64,000 bases of DNA from Rhizobium croatiense (GTDB lineage: Bacteria; Pseudomonadota; Alphaproteobacteria; Rhizobiales; Rhizobiaceae), in the NCBI RefSeq assembly GCF_019793465.1, contig NZ_JAILYJ010000012.1, forward strand, positions 124,001 through 188,000, written 5' to 3'. A program made the position numbers and the translations under genes. Below the pieces are notes generated by a model. The model was given only the letters and a program-made list of their open reading frames with translations. It searched no databases and was not told the origin of the DNA. Below, piece by piece: positions 16,724 to 26,440 of the stretch (the first letter of the stretch is position 1; each line of letters starts with the position of its first letter).

Positions 16724-19285
16724 TTAGGTGCGCGGCTTCAGGTTTTCCGGGTCGTAGATCGGCTTGTAGCCGATGCCGACGACTTCCACCGGATAGGTCT
16801 CGGCAAAGTACTCGACATTCAGCTTGCGTCCGACCTGGCAATAGGACCAGGGCAGGTAGGCGAGCGCAATGTTCTTGCCGACCGTCGGGCCGTAGGCGAT
16901 CGAGGTCGTATAGGAGCGGCGGCCGAGCTCGTCGACCAGGACCTCGCCGGTGGCGGGATCGACGACCGGCAGGTTGCCGAGCGGATAACGCTTGACGCCC
17001 AATTTGTCGGTATTCTCGGTCATCACAAGCGTGCAGAGCATGGCCGGCTGGTGCTCACGCGCCTTGTATTCGAGATGTTTTGCCTTGCCGCGGAAATCGG
17101 CTTCCTTGACCTTCGGGCGGGCAAGATCGGCTTCGATCAGGTTGTACTGGGTCAGCAGGTCGGCGTTCTGCAGGCGCAGGCTCTTTTCCATGCGGCGCGA
17201 GTTTGCATAGGTCTCGACGCCGAAGGCCATCACGCCGGTCGAGCGCAGCGCATCCCAGACGGCCAGGCCGTCTTCGTACTTCATGTGCAGCTCCCAGCCC
17301 TGCTCGCCGACATAGGAGATGCGGAAGGCGGTGACCGTCTTGCCGGCGATTTCGATCGGCTTGATCGCTGCGAAGGCGAAGTTTTCCTGATCGAGCCCGG
17401 CCGGATCGGCAACGACCTTCTTCAGCGTCTCGCGGGCATTCGGTCCCCAGATGCCGATCGTCACGAATTTTTCCGAGACGTCGGTGATCGTGACGTCGAG
17501 ACCGCGGTCCTGGGCGACGCGCTTCATATAGTGCAGGTCGCGCGGGCCCGCATCGGCGCCGTTGACGAGACGGCAGCGGTCGGCCATGCGGAAGACGGTG
17601 AAGTCGGCGCGCACCATGCCTTCGTCGTCGAGGAAGTGGGTGTAAACGCCCTTGCCGATATTGGCATCGCCGCCGATCTTGGCGGCGCACAGCCATTCCA
17701 TCAGCTCGACATGGTCAGGTCCCTCGATATCGACCATGTGGAAGTGGCTGAGATTGACGATGCCGCAATCCTCGCTCATCGCCAGATGCTCGGCATTCGA
17801 GACGCGCCAGAAATGGCGGCTGTCCCATTCGTTCTCGCGAAGGGGAACGCGGTCGCCGTATTTCTCCAGCAGGTGCTCGTTGGCGGCGTAGCCGTGCGCA
17901 CGCTCCCAGCCGCCCAGCTCCATGAAGTAGCCACCCAGCTCCTTTTCGCGCTCGTAGAAGGGCGAGCGCTTGGCGTTGCGGCCGGATAGATAGGGTTCGC
18001 GGGTGTGAACGGCGGGGAAATAGATCTTCTGAGCGGCTTCGTAGCAGCGGCCCTCGATGAACTCTTCGGTCAGCTGATGCGGATAGAAGCGGGCATAATC
18101 GATGCTGTTGTGATCGATTTCGGTGCGGCCATCGGTCATCCAGTCGGCGATCAGCTTGCCGTAGCCCGGGCCGTCCTTGACCCAGATGGCAACGCAGTAC
18201 CAGAGACCGCGCACCTTCTGGCTCTCACCGCAGGATGCGCCGCCGCCGGCCGAAACCTGCAGCAGGCCGTTGAAGGAGTGACCTTCGTTATAACCGAGTT
18301 CGCCGAGGATCGGCGTCAATTCCATGGCGCGCTCGAGCGGCTCGATGATCTGTTCCATCTCGAGGTCACGCTGCGAGGGCGAAAGGCGTGCCTCGTGTTT
18401 TTCGAGAAGCTCGCGCGGATGGCACATGCGCGGATTGGTGGCTTCGTAATAGCCCCACTCGATCTGGCCGCCTTCGGTCGTCGCCGGGTCGCCGGTATCG
18501 CGCATATAGGCGGAGTTGCCCTGGTCGCGCAGCAGCGGGAAGCCGATTTCCTTGCCGGTGCCTTCGAACTCGTTATAGGGGCCGAAGAAGGTGAGCGGGT
18601 GATCGACCGGCATGACCGGCAGGTCTTCGCCGACCATCTCGGCAATCAGGCGTCCCCAGAGGCCGGCGCAGACGATGACGTGGTCGGCCATAATAGTGCC
18701 GCGATGGGTGACGACGCCCTTGATGCGGCCGCCTTCGACGATCAGCGATTTGGCCGGCGTGTTGCCGAACACCTGCAGCTTGCCGGCCTTTTCGGCGGCA
18801 TCGACCAGCTTGCCGGCAACGGTCTGCGAGCGCGGGATGACGAGGCCGGCATCCGGATCGAAAAGGCCGCCCATCACCTGATCTTCCTCGATCAGCGGGA
18901 ACTTTTCCTTGATCTCGGAAGGGCTGACATAATGGGCGCGCGTGCCGAAAGCGCGGGCCGAGGACAGCTTGCGCTTGATTTCCTCCATCCAGGCGTCGTC
19001 GCCAGTGCGCGCCACTTCGAGGCCGCCGATGCGGGCGTAGTGGCCCATCTTCTCGTAGAAATCGATCGAATATTGCGTGGTCCAGACCGACAGATAGTCG
19101 TGGCTGGTGGTGTAACAGAAGTCCGAGGCGTGGGCTGTCGAGCCGATATCGGTCGGTATGCCCGACTTGTCGATGCCGACGATATCGTCCCATCCGCGCT
19201 CGACGAGATGATGCGCGATGGAGGCGCCGACGATGCCGCCGAGCCCGATGATGACGACCTTTGCCTTTTCCGGAAATGCTGCCAC
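16724..19285 (-). CDS. Dimethylglycine/sarcosine dehydrogenase-like FAD protein with GcvT domain
   Basis: 853 residues in two halves. Residues 8-400 are a DAO-type FAD oxidoreductase (VVIIGLGGIVGASIAHHLVERG is the dinucleotide-binding fold; HVIVCAGLWGRLIAEM follows). Residues 430-853 are the FAO/GcvT folate-binding unit (IVNLSHFHMVDIEGPDHVELMEWL, SYVGEQGWELHMKYE, GVETYANSRRMEKSLR). Such proteins demethylate N-methylated glycines, passing the methyl as 5,10-methylene-tetrahydrofolate. Substrate could be dimethylglycine, sarcosine or another methylated osmolyte such as those from betaine or stachydrine. GTG start at 19283-19285 with an AAGGAAC site. Monocistronic. The exact substrate cannot be read from sequence. 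Confidence 0.88.
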   Translation of the reverse strand: MAAFPEKAKVVIIGLGGIVGASIAHHLVERGWDDIVGIDKSGIPTDIGSTAHASDFCYTTSHDYLSVWTTQYSIDFYEKMGHYARIGGLEVARTGDDAWMEEIKRKLSSARAFGTRAHYVSPSEIKEKFPLIEEDQVMGGLFDPDAGLVIPRSQTVAGKLVDAAEKAGKLQVFGNTPAKSLIVEGGRIKGVVTHRGTIMADHVIVCAGLWGRLIAEMVGEDLPVMPVDHPLTFFGPYNEFEGTGKEIGFPLLRDQGNSAYMRDTGDPATTEGGQIEWGYYEATNPRMCHPRELLEKHEARLSPSQRDLEMEQIIEPLERAMELTPILGELGYNEGHSFNGLLQVSAGGGASCGESQKVRGLWYCVAIWVKDGPGYGKLIADWMTDGRTEIDHNSIDYARFYPHQLTEEFIEGRCYEAAQKIYFPAVHTREPYLSGRNAKRSPFYEREKELGGYFMELGGWERAHGYAANEHLLEKYGDRVPLRENEWDSRHFWRVSNAEHLAMSEDCGIVNLSHFHMVDIEGPDHVELMEWLCAAKIGGDANIGKGVYTHFLDDEGMVRADFTVFRMADRCRLVNGADAGPRDLHYMKRVAQDRGLDVTITDVSEKFVTIGIWGPNARETLKKVVADPAGLDQENFAFAAIKPIEIAGKTVTAFRISYVGEQGWELHMKYEDGLAVWDALRSTGVMAFGVETYANSRRMEKSLRLQNADLLTQYNLIEADLARPKVKEADFRGKAKHLEYKAREHQPAMLCTLVMTENTDKLGVKRYPLGNLPVVDPATGEVLVDELGRRSYTTSIAYGPTVGKNIALAYLPWSYCQVGRKLNVEYFAETYPVEVVGIGYKPIYDPENLKPRT

Positions 19286-19536
19286 GTGCTGTTCCTTCTA
19301 CTTATGGCACGAATTAAAATAACCTAGCCGCGCTTGGTTTGCGCTTCACGCATGAGATCCAGGCGCCATGTCAGCCTCGTAAGCGTGTCACCTTTACCGA
19401 AGCTGCAAAACCCCCAAGCCTCTTCGCATGGAAGCTGAGATGAGGGCATTATGCCTAAGGCTCATGATCGTCATTGGTCCTACGCCGCCGAGTAACGGCG
19501 CAATTGCGCTAGTCCGGATCGCAAAGCGCTTCCTCG

Positions 19537-19776
19537 TCACGGCGCTGAAATCGCCTTGAGCCGGTCGATATCCACGAGCACGATGTCTTCCGACACAGGC
19601 TCGCGATTGTGCAGGCGGAACCATTCGGCCGCTTCGCGCACGCGGTCGCCATGCGGCGATGGATAGGCGCCCAGTCCGAGCACCCATTCGCGTACGGTTT
19701 CGCGCTCCATCCGCCCGGCGCGGTATCGGTCGCAGACGGTTTTCGCCGAGGCGACGAGATCATTGATGCTTTTCAC
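19537..19776 (-). CDS. Small protein of unknown function
   Basis: 79 residues from the GTG at 19774-19776 (VKSINDLVAS), which follows a GAGGGA site located in the gap after the upstream gene. Helical and charged, with REWVLGLGAYPSPHGDRVREAAEWFRLHNREP in the middle. It is the third gene of a compact minus-strand set with an XRE regulator and an 86-residue acidic protein (10-base gap). A longer frame up to 19884 would overlap the upstream gene and is rejected. Not recognised. Confidence 0.6.
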   Translation of the reverse strand: MKSINDLVASAKTVCDRYRAGRMERETVREWVLGLGAYPSPHGDRVREAAEWFRLHNREPVSEDIVLVDIDRLKAISAP

Positions 19777-19786
19777 GGGCTGTCCC

Positions 19787-20047
19787 TCAATGCACGGAAG
19801 GCTCTTCGTCTTCGAGAAGCGACCGGATGCCGTCGCGCGCCACCACCGCGAGGAATTCGTCGAAAGCCTCCCGGTCGGTCGCAAAGGGCTCGTCCCAGCG
19901 GATCAGGTCTTCGGACTGGGTGACGACTTCCATCGTCCAGTCCTCGTTGCTGCCGGCGGTTCGAAAGATATCGACGAGCACGGTGATGCCGTCGTCGGTG
20001 AATTCTCCGGCCAGTTCGGAGTGCTCAAACTTCTGCTTCTTCGTCAT
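19787..20047 (-). CDS. Small acidic protein of unknown function
   Basis: 86 residues, rich in Asp and Glu: ELAGEFTDDGITVLVDIFRT, then EDWTMEVVTQSEDLIRWDEPFATDREAFDEFLAVVARDGIRSLL. Its ATG abuts the stop of the upstream XRE gene (TGAATG), so it is translated in coupling with it. The composition recalls small antitoxin-like or plasmid maintenance proteins, but no family is recognised. With the neighbours it makes a three-gene operon. Confidence 0.65.
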   Translation of the reverse strand: MTKKQKFEHSELAGEFTDDGITVLVDIFRTAGSNEDWTMEVVTQSEDLIRWDEPFATDREAFDEFLAVVARDGIRSLLEDEEPSVH

Positions 20048-20365
20048 TCAGCCGCCAGCGCCGGGAGGGGCGTCGTTTTTGAGATATTCTTCATATTGGA
20101 CCGTCTCGGTCTCGTTCGTGTCTATAGAAGCCGATGCCGGTTTTGCCAAGCGGACGCCGGCGCCGCCGCCATTCTCCGCGATGAAAAGCACGCCGGCGTC
20201 TTCCAGGGCGCGCTTGATATGCCGCAGGGTTCGCACGTCGGGGGAAAGCGTTCCGGCCTCGAAACCGGCAATCGTCGCCTTGGCGATCTCAGAGGCTGCG
20301 GACAGATCCCGCTTGGACCAGGCGATGAGAGCACGCGCGGCACGGCACTGGGCTGGAGACAGCAT
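20048..20365 (-). CDS. XRE-family DNA-binding protein
   Basis: 105 residues. A helix-turn-helix of Cro/CI type occupies residues 3-65: CRAARALIAWSKRDLSAASEIAKATIAGFEAGT, then LRHIKRALEDAGVLFIAENGGGAGVRL. This last pattern (ALEDAGVxFIxENGGGxGVRL) is common in small rhizobial regulators. The C-terminal 35 residues are low-complexity and acidic. First gene of a three-gene operon with two small unknown proteins and so probably its autoregulator. Confidence 0.8.
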   Translation of the reverse strand: MLSPAQCRAARALIAWSKRDLSAASEIAKATIAGFEAGTLSPDVRTLRHIKRALEDAGVLFIAENGGGAGVRLAKPASASIDTNETETVQYEEYLKNDAPPGAGG

Positions 20366-20563
20366 GAATATCCACCTGGCATTGAGACTCTGATCTGGCT
20401 CTGGGGCAGCCCTATGAAGATGTGAGCGCGCCCCGAAGAAAGCAAGCCGATGAAATTCCGGCGACCTTGGATACCTAGCCTCATTGGGCGATAGAGAGGG
20501 TCGATTGACTGCATATCGTTAAAGCCTAATTTAGAGCTCCCTTATCGCGCCCGGGAGGTAACG

Positions 20564-21623
20564 ATGCGTGAGCCAGATATGCAGAAACTCGATGCGCTTG
20601 TCGGCCGTCTTGTCGGCGATGTCGGCGCAGCCATGTCAGGGGCCTTGGTCGTGCTTGGCGACAAGGTGGGGCTGTTCAAGGCGATGGCCGACGGGAAGCC
20701 GGTGAGCGTTGAGCAGCTTGCCGCCAAAACCGGGATCAAGGAGCGCTATCTCAGGGAATGGCTGAGCGCCCAGGCGGCTGCGGATTATATCGTTTACGAT
20801 GAAAAGACCGATCGATTCAGCCTGACGGCGGAACAGGCGATGGTCTTTGCCGAGGAAAACAGCCCGGCCTTCTTCGTCGGCGCCTTCGAGGTGGTGCAAT
20901 CCATGTGGATGGACGAGCCGAAGGTCACCGAAGCCTTCCGCACCGGCAAGGGTCTCGGCTGGCATGAACACAGCACCTGCCTGTTCCGTGGCACCGAGCG
21001 GTTTTTCCGGCCGGGCTATAACAGCCATCTCGTCAACGAATGGATTCCGGCGCTTGCCGGGATGGAAGAGAAGCTGAAGGCCGGCGCCAGCGTCGCCGAT
21101 GTCGGTTGCGGTCACGGCGCCTCGACCATTCTGATGGCGCAGGCCTATCCCGCATCCCGTTTTACCGGCTTCGACTATCACGGTCCGTCGATCGAAAGGG
21201 CAAAGGCCGCCGCCAAAGAGGCGGGCGTCGCCGACCGCGTCACCTTCGAGCAGGGCAAGGCGGCGGAATTTCCGGGACGCGACTATGATAGTCGCCATGT
21301 TCGACTGCCTGCACGACATGGGCGATCCGGTCGGCGCCGGCCGGCATGTCAAGGAGACGCTGGCGCCGAACGGCACCTGGCTGATCGTCGAGCCCTTTGC
21401 CCATGATCATCTGAAGGACAATCTCAATCCGGTCGGGCGTGTCTATTACGGCGCCTCGACGATGATCTGCACGCCGGCCTCGCTCTCCCAGGAGGTGGGG
21501 CTTGGGCTTGGCGCCCAGGCGGGAGAAATGAGGTTGCGCAAGGTGGCGCTCGACGCCGGCTTCAAGCATTTCCGCCGGGCGACCGAAACGCCGTTCAACA
21601 TGGTGTTCGAAGTCCGCGCCTGA
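20564..21623 (+). pseudogene. SAM-dependent methyltransferase, frameshifted
   Basis: The N-terminal part (20564 to about 21285) has a winged-helix domain (VGLFKAMADGKPVSVEQLAAKTGIKERYLREWLSAQ) and methyltransferase motif I (VADVGCGHGASTILMA), then FDYHGPSIERAKAAAKEAGVADRVTFEQGKAAEFPGRDYD. The protein then continues in another frame from about 21285: VAMFDCLHDMGDPVGAGRHVKETLAPNGTWLIVEPFAHD to VFEVRA. The two parts fit one about 350-residue methyltransferase of the family with an Rv2258c-like N-terminal domain. One extra base (or two lost) near 21285-21290 explains it. It is either a genuine recent pseudogene or a sequencing error. As written, translation ends at 21406 with a nonsense tail. Confidence 0.85.
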
Positions 21624-21647
21624 GGACCGGCTGCGCGGCGGCCGGCG

Positions 21648-22523
21648 CTATTTCGGCCGGCCGATGCTGGCATACATGCCGGTCGTGCGGAATTCGGTGG
21701 GATTGGTGCCGTAGACGCGTCGGAAGACTTTTGAGAAATAATTGGCGTCCTCGAAGCCGCACATGATGGCGACTTCCTTGACCGGCAGGAAGTCCGCCTT
21801 GGTCAGCAGCTTGACGGCGCGCTGCAGCCGCTGCTGCAGCACGAATTCGGCCGGCGGCACGCCTTCGCTCTCGGCGAAGCTGCGCGAGAAATGGGCGCGG
21901 CTGAGGCCGACGATGGCGGCAAGTTCATTGACCGGCAGCGGCTTGTCGAGATTGGCGTTGATATGGTCGATCACCGGCTGCATCAGGCTGAGCTCGGCGG
22001 CAAAGGCCGACGAGCCGAAGACGTCGTCATAAAGCGCCATCGCCGCTTCATAGGCGACAGCCGAGGCCGCCCCCGGCGAGGTCGCGCCCTTGACCAGACG
22101 CAGGCTGCAATCGGCGAGATGATCGATGGTGGCCGGCTGCAGCTTCAGCACCGGGCCGGCGGTGGAGAGCACCAGCTGATGGATGCGCAGCGTCTCCTCG
22201 CCATTCATGGAAATCCAGAAATATTCCCAGCGCTCGCCCTTCTCCAGCCAGTAGCGGTGATTGTGCGGCACGAGCACCAAGAGCGTATCGCCGCCGTGGA
22301 GGCGATAGTTGCGGTTCTGGTAACGCAGCCGGCCGGTGCCGCTGATCGTGTGCTGCAGCACGGTGAACGGCGTTTGCCCGCGTTTTCGGCCGTCCCAGTC
22401 ATAGGTCTCGTTCTCCCGCACTTCATAGCCGGCGCTGGTCGGCATGGCGTGCAGACGCTGGCGGCCGCGGGGCAGCGAAACCGTCCTCATCGACTGTCCG
22501 TTGGCGATCAAATCCTGCAGCAC
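21648..22523 (-). CDS. agpT: AraC-family regulator of alpha-galactoside genes
   Basis: 291 residues. N-terminal cupin-like sugar-sensing domain (TVLQHTISGTGRLRYQNRNYRLHGGDTLLVLVPHNHRYWLE) and a C-terminal pair of helix-turn-helix motifs in residues 190-285: LPVNELAAIVGLSRAHFSRSFAESEG and VKEVAIMCGFEDANYFSKVFRRVYGTNPTEFR. It is divergent from the agaL1-agp operon, with about 210 bases between, as agpT is in Sinorhizobium. The expected role is activation of the operon by alpha-galactosides. GTG start at 22521-22523 after an AGGGG site. The symbol rests on locus order. Confidence 0.82.
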   Translation of the reverse strand: MLQDLIANGQSMRTVSLPRGRQRLHAMPTSAGYEVRENETYDWDGRKRGQTPFTVLQHTISGTGRLRYQNRNYRLHGGDTLLVLVPHNHRYWLEKGERWEYFWISMNGEETLRIHQLVLSTAGPVLKLQPATIDHLADCSLRLVKGATSPGAASAVAYEAAMALYDDVFGSSAFAAELSLMQPVIDHINANLDKPLPVNELAAIVGLSRAHFSRSFAESEGVPPAEFVLQQRLQRAVKLLTKADFLPVKEVAIMCGFEDANYFSKVFRRVYGTNPTEFRTTGMYASIGRPK

Positions 22524-22735
22524 AAAATTACCCCTGAAAGCATAATCCTTCTCTGGTCGGCCCGCCGGATTCGGGCATAATCCCGCTCGACAAGAAGAGG
22601 AGACGACGGCCGATAAAGCGGCCGGGAGGAAAACAGGCAGGTTTTACGGCTTTTTCAACCGCTTGCGCCGCATGCGGCCTGATCCCTCCATAACCGATCT
22701 TTTCTCTAGCATTCCATTGGGTCGAGGTGAAGATC

Positions 22736-24202
22736 ATGAGTTTCAAAATCGCTATCATCGGTGCGGGCAGCGTCGGTTTCACCAAGAAGCTGTTCACCGA
22801 CATATTGTGCGTGCCGGAGTTCCGCGACGTCGAATTCGCGCTGACCGATCTCAGCGAACACAATCTCGAGATGATCAAGGCAATCCTCGACCGCATCGTC
22901 GAGTCGAACGGGCTGCCGACCAAGGTGACGGCGACAACCGACCGGCGCCAGGCGCTGGAAGGGGCGCGCTACATCATCAGCTGCGTGCGGGTCGGCGGGC
23001 TCGAGGCCTATGCCGACGATATTAGAATTCCGCTGAAATACGGCATCGACCAGTGCGTCGGCGATACGATCTGCGCCGGCGGCATTCTCTACGGCCAGCG
23101 CAACATCCCCGTCATTCTCGATTTCTGTAGAGATATCCGGGAGGTTGCCGAGCCGGGCGCAAAATTCCTGAATTATGCCAATCCGATGGCGATGAACACC
23201 TGGGCGGCGATCGAATACGGCAAGGTCGATACCGTCGGCCTCTGCCACGGCGTCCAGCACGGCGCCGAACAGATCGCCGAGGTGCTCGGTGCCAAATCGC
23301 TCAGCGAACTCGACTATGTCTGCTCCGGCATCAACCATCAGACCTGGTTCATCGACCTGCGCCTCAACGGCCGCAAGATCGGCAAGGACGAGCTCATCGC
23401 CGCCTTCGAGGCGCATCCTGTCTATTCGCAGCAGGAGAAATTGCGCATCGACGTGCTGAAGCGTTTCGGCGTCTATTCCACCGAAAGCAACGGCCACCTT
23501 TCGGAATACCTGCCCTGGTATCGTAAGCGGCCGGAGGAAATCACCCGCTGGATCGACATGTCCGACTGGATCCACGGCGAGACCGGCGGTTACCTCCGCC
23601 ACTCCACCGAAACGCGCAACTGGTTCGAGACCGAATTCCCGCAATTCCTGGAATCCGCCTCCAAGCCGATCGATCCGGCCAAGCGCTCGAACGAACATGC
23701 GAGCCATATTCTGGAAGGGCTGGAGACGAACCGGGTTTATCGCGGCCATTTCAACGTCAAGAACAATGGCGTCATCACCAACCTGCCGGCCGATGCGATC
23801 ATCGAATCGCCCGGTTTCGTCGATCGCTTCGGCATCAACATGGTCTCCGGCCTCACCCTGCCGGAAGCCTGTGCCACCACCTGCATCGCCTCGATCAACG
23901 TCCAGCGCATGTCGGTGCATGCGGCGATCTCCGGTGACATCGACCTTCTGAAGCTCGCCGTGCTGCACGATCCGCTGGTCGGCGCCGTCTCGACGCCCGA
24001 GGAGGTCTGGCAGATGGTCGACGAGATGGTCGTTGCCCAGGCGCGCTGGCTGCCGCAATATGCCGATGCCGTGCCGGCCGCCAAGGAGCGGCTATCGAAA
24101 TCGAAGGTGCAGACCCGCGACTGGGCGGGGGCCGCACGCCGCAACGTCCGCTCGATCGAAGAGCTGCGCGCGGAAAAGGCGGCGCTGAAACACGCCGTCT
24201 GA
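22736..24202 (+). CDS. agaL1: GH4 alpha-galactosidase (first copy)
   Basis: 488 residues of glycoside hydrolase family 4, which cleaves through an NAD+-dependent oxidation-elimination route and needs Mn2+. Seen: the NAD fold IAIIGAGSVGFTKKLFTDIL, the NPMAMNTW loop, the metal-binding Cys-His in GLCHGVQHG and the His in CSGINHQTWF. It hydrolyses melibiose- or raffinose-type sugars in the cytoplasm. I start at the ATG at 22736 (MSFKIAI) with a GAGGTGA site; an in-frame GTG lies at 22727. First gene of the six-gene operon; similar to but clearly distinct from the second copy at 30438. Confidence 0.9.
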   Translation: MSFKIAIIGAGSVGFTKKLFTDILCVPEFRDVEFALTDLSEHNLEMIKAILDRIVESNGLPTKVTATTDRRQALEGARYIISCVRVGGLEAYADDIRIPLKYGIDQCVGDTICAGGILYGQRNIPVILDFCRDIREVAEPGAKFLNYANPMAMNTWAAIEYGKVDTVGLCHGVQHGAEQIAEVLGAKSLSELDYVCSGINHQTWFIDLRLNGRKIGKDELIAAFEAHPVYSQQEKLRIDVLKRFGVYSTESNGHLSEYLPWYRKRPEEITRWIDMSDWIHGETGGYLRHSTETRNWFETEFPQFLESASKPIDPAKRSNEHASHILEGLETNRVYRGHFNVKNNGVITNLPADAIIESPGFVDRFGINMVSGLTLPEACATTCIASINVQRMSVHAAISGDIDLLKLAVLHDPLVGAVSTPEEVWQMVDEMVVAQARWLPQYADAVPAAKERLSKSKVQTRDWAGAARRNVRSIEELRAEKAALKHAV

Positions 24203-24206
24203 TTTT

Positions 24207-24268
24207 CGTGAAAGAGGGTCGTCATGGGTTTCCGGGAGGGGAATCCATGACATCAGCCCGCTTTCACG
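24207..24268 (+). promoter_or_regulatory. Long intercistronic stem-loop before agpA
   Basis: CGTGAAAG (24207-24214) pairs with CTTTCACG (24261-24268), and inside it GTCATGG pairs with CCATGAC around a short GGGAGG-containing loop, with extra TCC/GGA pairs. It begins 4 bases after the agaL1 stop and ends 57 bases before agpA. A processing or stability element that separates the enzyme gene from the highly expressed binding-protein gene is likely. There is no U-tract, so full termination is unlikely. Confidence 0.65.
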
Positions 24269-24325
24269 CCGTTCGAGGAGAAAGGAGCCGGCTGCCCCCG
24301 CGCTCCGGAACAAGAGGGAGAAACG

Positions 24326-26413
24326 ATGATGAATTTCCGCAAAGCAGGCATTCTGGCAGGACTGGCGCTCGGCGTCTCGGTCTTGGCGCTGCATGCCCAC
24401 GCTTCCGAACCAACCGTTCCGCCGGTGCCGCCGGAATTTCCGGCCGAAGGCAAGATCAATTACGTCGCGCGCGACTCCATTCTGGAGTTCAAGGCGCTGC
24501 CCGAATATCACGAGCCGGACTGGGTCGCGAAGAATTTCGTTTCCGCCGGCAAGCTGCCGCCGGTCAAGGACCGGCTGCCGAAGGAGCCGCTGGTCTTCAA
24601 GACGGGCAACATGCCCGACGGCACCGGCGTCTACGGCGATACGATGCGCCATGTCATCGGCGGCCGGCCGGAAGGCTGGAATTACGGCGCCGGCCAGACG
24701 CAGGGCTGGGGCGGCATCGATATCGGCCTGTCCGAATGCCTGACGCGCACCGCGCCGCTGTTCCAGGTGAAGGCCCAGGACACCGAGCCGCTGCCGAACC
24801 TGGCCAAGAGCTGGGACTGGTCCGAAGACGGCCATAAGCTGACCATGCACCTGGTCGAAGGCGCCAAGTGGTCGGACGGCGCGCCGTTCACCGCCGATGA
24901 CATCGTGTTCTACTGGGAGGACGAAGTCATCGATCCCAACGTCTCGCCGCTCGGCGGCGGCGCTTCGCCGGAGGCCTTCGGTGTCGGCACGACGCTGAAG
25001 AAGATCGACGACTACACCGTCGAATGGACCTTCAAGGAGGCCTTCCCGAAACAATATCTCTATACGATGGCCTACCCGAACTTCTGCCCGGGTCCGTCGC
25101 ATATCCTGAAGCCGCAGCATCCGAAATACTCGAAGAACACCTACGACCAGTTCAAGAACGCCTTCCCGCCGGAATATATGAACATGCCTGTGATGGGCGG
25201 CTGGGTGCCGGTGGAATATCGCTCCGACGATATCATCGTGCTGCGCCGCAACCCCTATTACTGGAAGGTCGACGAGAAGGGCAACCAGCTGCCTTATCTC
25301 AACGAGCTGCACTACAAGCTCTCGACCTGGGCCGACCGCGACGTGCAGGCGGTGGCGGGCTCCGCCGACTTCTCCAACCTCGAGCAGCCGGAAAACTTCG
25401 TCGCCTCGCTGAAGCGGGCCGCCGAAAAGACCGCGCCGGCGCGTCTCGCCTTCGGGCCGCGTCTGATCGGCTATAACCTGCGCATGAACTTCTCCGCCAA
25501 TGGCTGGGGCAACCCGGATGAGCGTGGCCAGGCGATCCGCGAGCTGAACCGCAACGAGGACTTCCGCAAGGCCGTCACCATGGCGCTCGACCGCAAGGCG
25601 ATCGGCGACTCGCTGGTCAAGGGGCCGTTCACGGCGATCTATCCGGGCGGGCTGTCCTCCGGCACCAGCTTCTACGACCGCAACTCGACCGTCTACTATC
25701 CCTTCGATCTCAACGGCGCCAAGGCCGAACTCGCCAAGGCAGGGCTCAAGGATACGGACGGCAACGGCATCGTGAACTTCCCGGCCGGCACGGCCGGCGG
25801 CAAGGATGTCGAAATCGTCATGCTGATCAACAATCAGTACACGACCGACAAGAGCCTTGCCGAAGGTGTCGTCGGCCAGATGGAAAAGCTCGGGCTCAAG
25901 ATCGTCATCAATGCGCTCGACGGCGCCAAGCGTGACGATGCGCATTATGCCGGCCGCTTCGACTGGCTGATCCAGCGCAACACCACGGAACTGTCGTCGG
26001 TGGTGCAGAATACCGAGCAGCTTGCCCCGGTCGGCCCGCGCACCAGCTGGCATCACCGCGCCGGCAAGGATGACCAGCTCGATCTGATGCCGTTCGAGAA
26101 GGAGCTCATTGACGTCGTCAACAAGTTCAGGACGAGCCAGAACAATGACGAGCGTGTCGATCTGATGAAGCAGTATCAGAAGATCTCGACCGAACACGTG
26201 AACACGGTCGGTCTGACGGAATATCCGGGCGCGCTGATCGTCAACAAGCGCTTCTCGAATGTGCCGCAGGGAACCCCGATCATGATGTTCAACTGGGCCG
26301 AAGACTCGGTCATCCGCGAACGCCTGTGGGTGGCCGCCGACAAGCAGGGCAAATACGAGCTGTTCCCCGAGCAGCTGCCCGGCAAGCCCGGCGACAAGGG
26401 CCCGATCAACTGA
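24326..26413 (+). CDS. agpA: Alpha-galactoside ABC transporter substrate-binding protein
   Basis: 695 residues, family-5 (peptide/opine type) periplasmic binding protein, unusually long as in AgpA of Sinorhizobium. Signal peptide MMNFRKAGILAGLALGVSVLALHAHA. The signature segment LSECLTRTAPLFQVKAQDTEPLPNLAKSWDWSEDGHKLTMHLVEGAKWSDGAPFTADDIVFYWED is the SBP_bac_5 hallmark. Although this family mostly binds peptides, location between GH4 galactosidase genes and the AraC regulator points to alpha-galactosides such as raffinose and stachyose. The ATG at 24326 follows a strong GAGGGAG site. Confidence 0.88.
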   Translation: MMNFRKAGILAGLALGVSVLALHAHASEPTVPPVPPEFPAEGKINYVARDSILEFKALPEYHEPDWVAKNFVSAGKLPPVKDRLPKEPLVFKTGNMPDGTGVYGDTMRHVIGGRPEGWNYGAGQTQGWGGIDIGLSECLTRTAPLFQVKAQDTEPLPNLAKSWDWSEDGHKLTMHLVEGAKWSDGAPFTADDIVFYWEDEVIDPNVSPLGGGASPEAFGVGTTLKKIDDYTVEWTFKEAFPKQYLYTMAYPNFCPGPSHILKPQHPKYSKNTYDQFKNAFPPEYMNMPVMGGWVPVEYRSDDIIVLRRNPYYWKVDEKGNQLPYLNELHYKLSTWADRDVQAVAGSADFSNLEQPENFVASLKRAAEKTAPARLAFGPRLIGYNLRMNFSANGWGNPDERGQAIRELNRNEDFRKAVTMALDRKAIGDSLVKGPFTAIYPGGLSSGTSFYDRNSTVYYPFDLNGAKAELAKAGLKDTDGNGIVNFPAGTAGGKDVEIVMLINNQYTTDKSLAEGVVGQMEKLGLKIVINALDGAKRDDAHYAGRFDWLIQRNTTELSSVVQNTEQLAPVGPRTSWHHRAGKDDQLDLMPFEKELIDVVNKFRTSQNNDERVDLMKQYQKISTEHVNTVGLTEYPGALIVNKRFSNVPQGTPIMMFNWAEDSVIRERLWVAADKQGKYELFPEQLPGKPGDKGPIN

Positions 26414-26440
26414 TTGAGGTCGCCTGGTAACGAAGCTAAA

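Noticed and set aside
24092..26197. 701-codon minus-strand frame antisense to agpA
   Set aside because: Shadow of a clear binding-protein gene; composition rich in Arg, Asp and Gly without domain.
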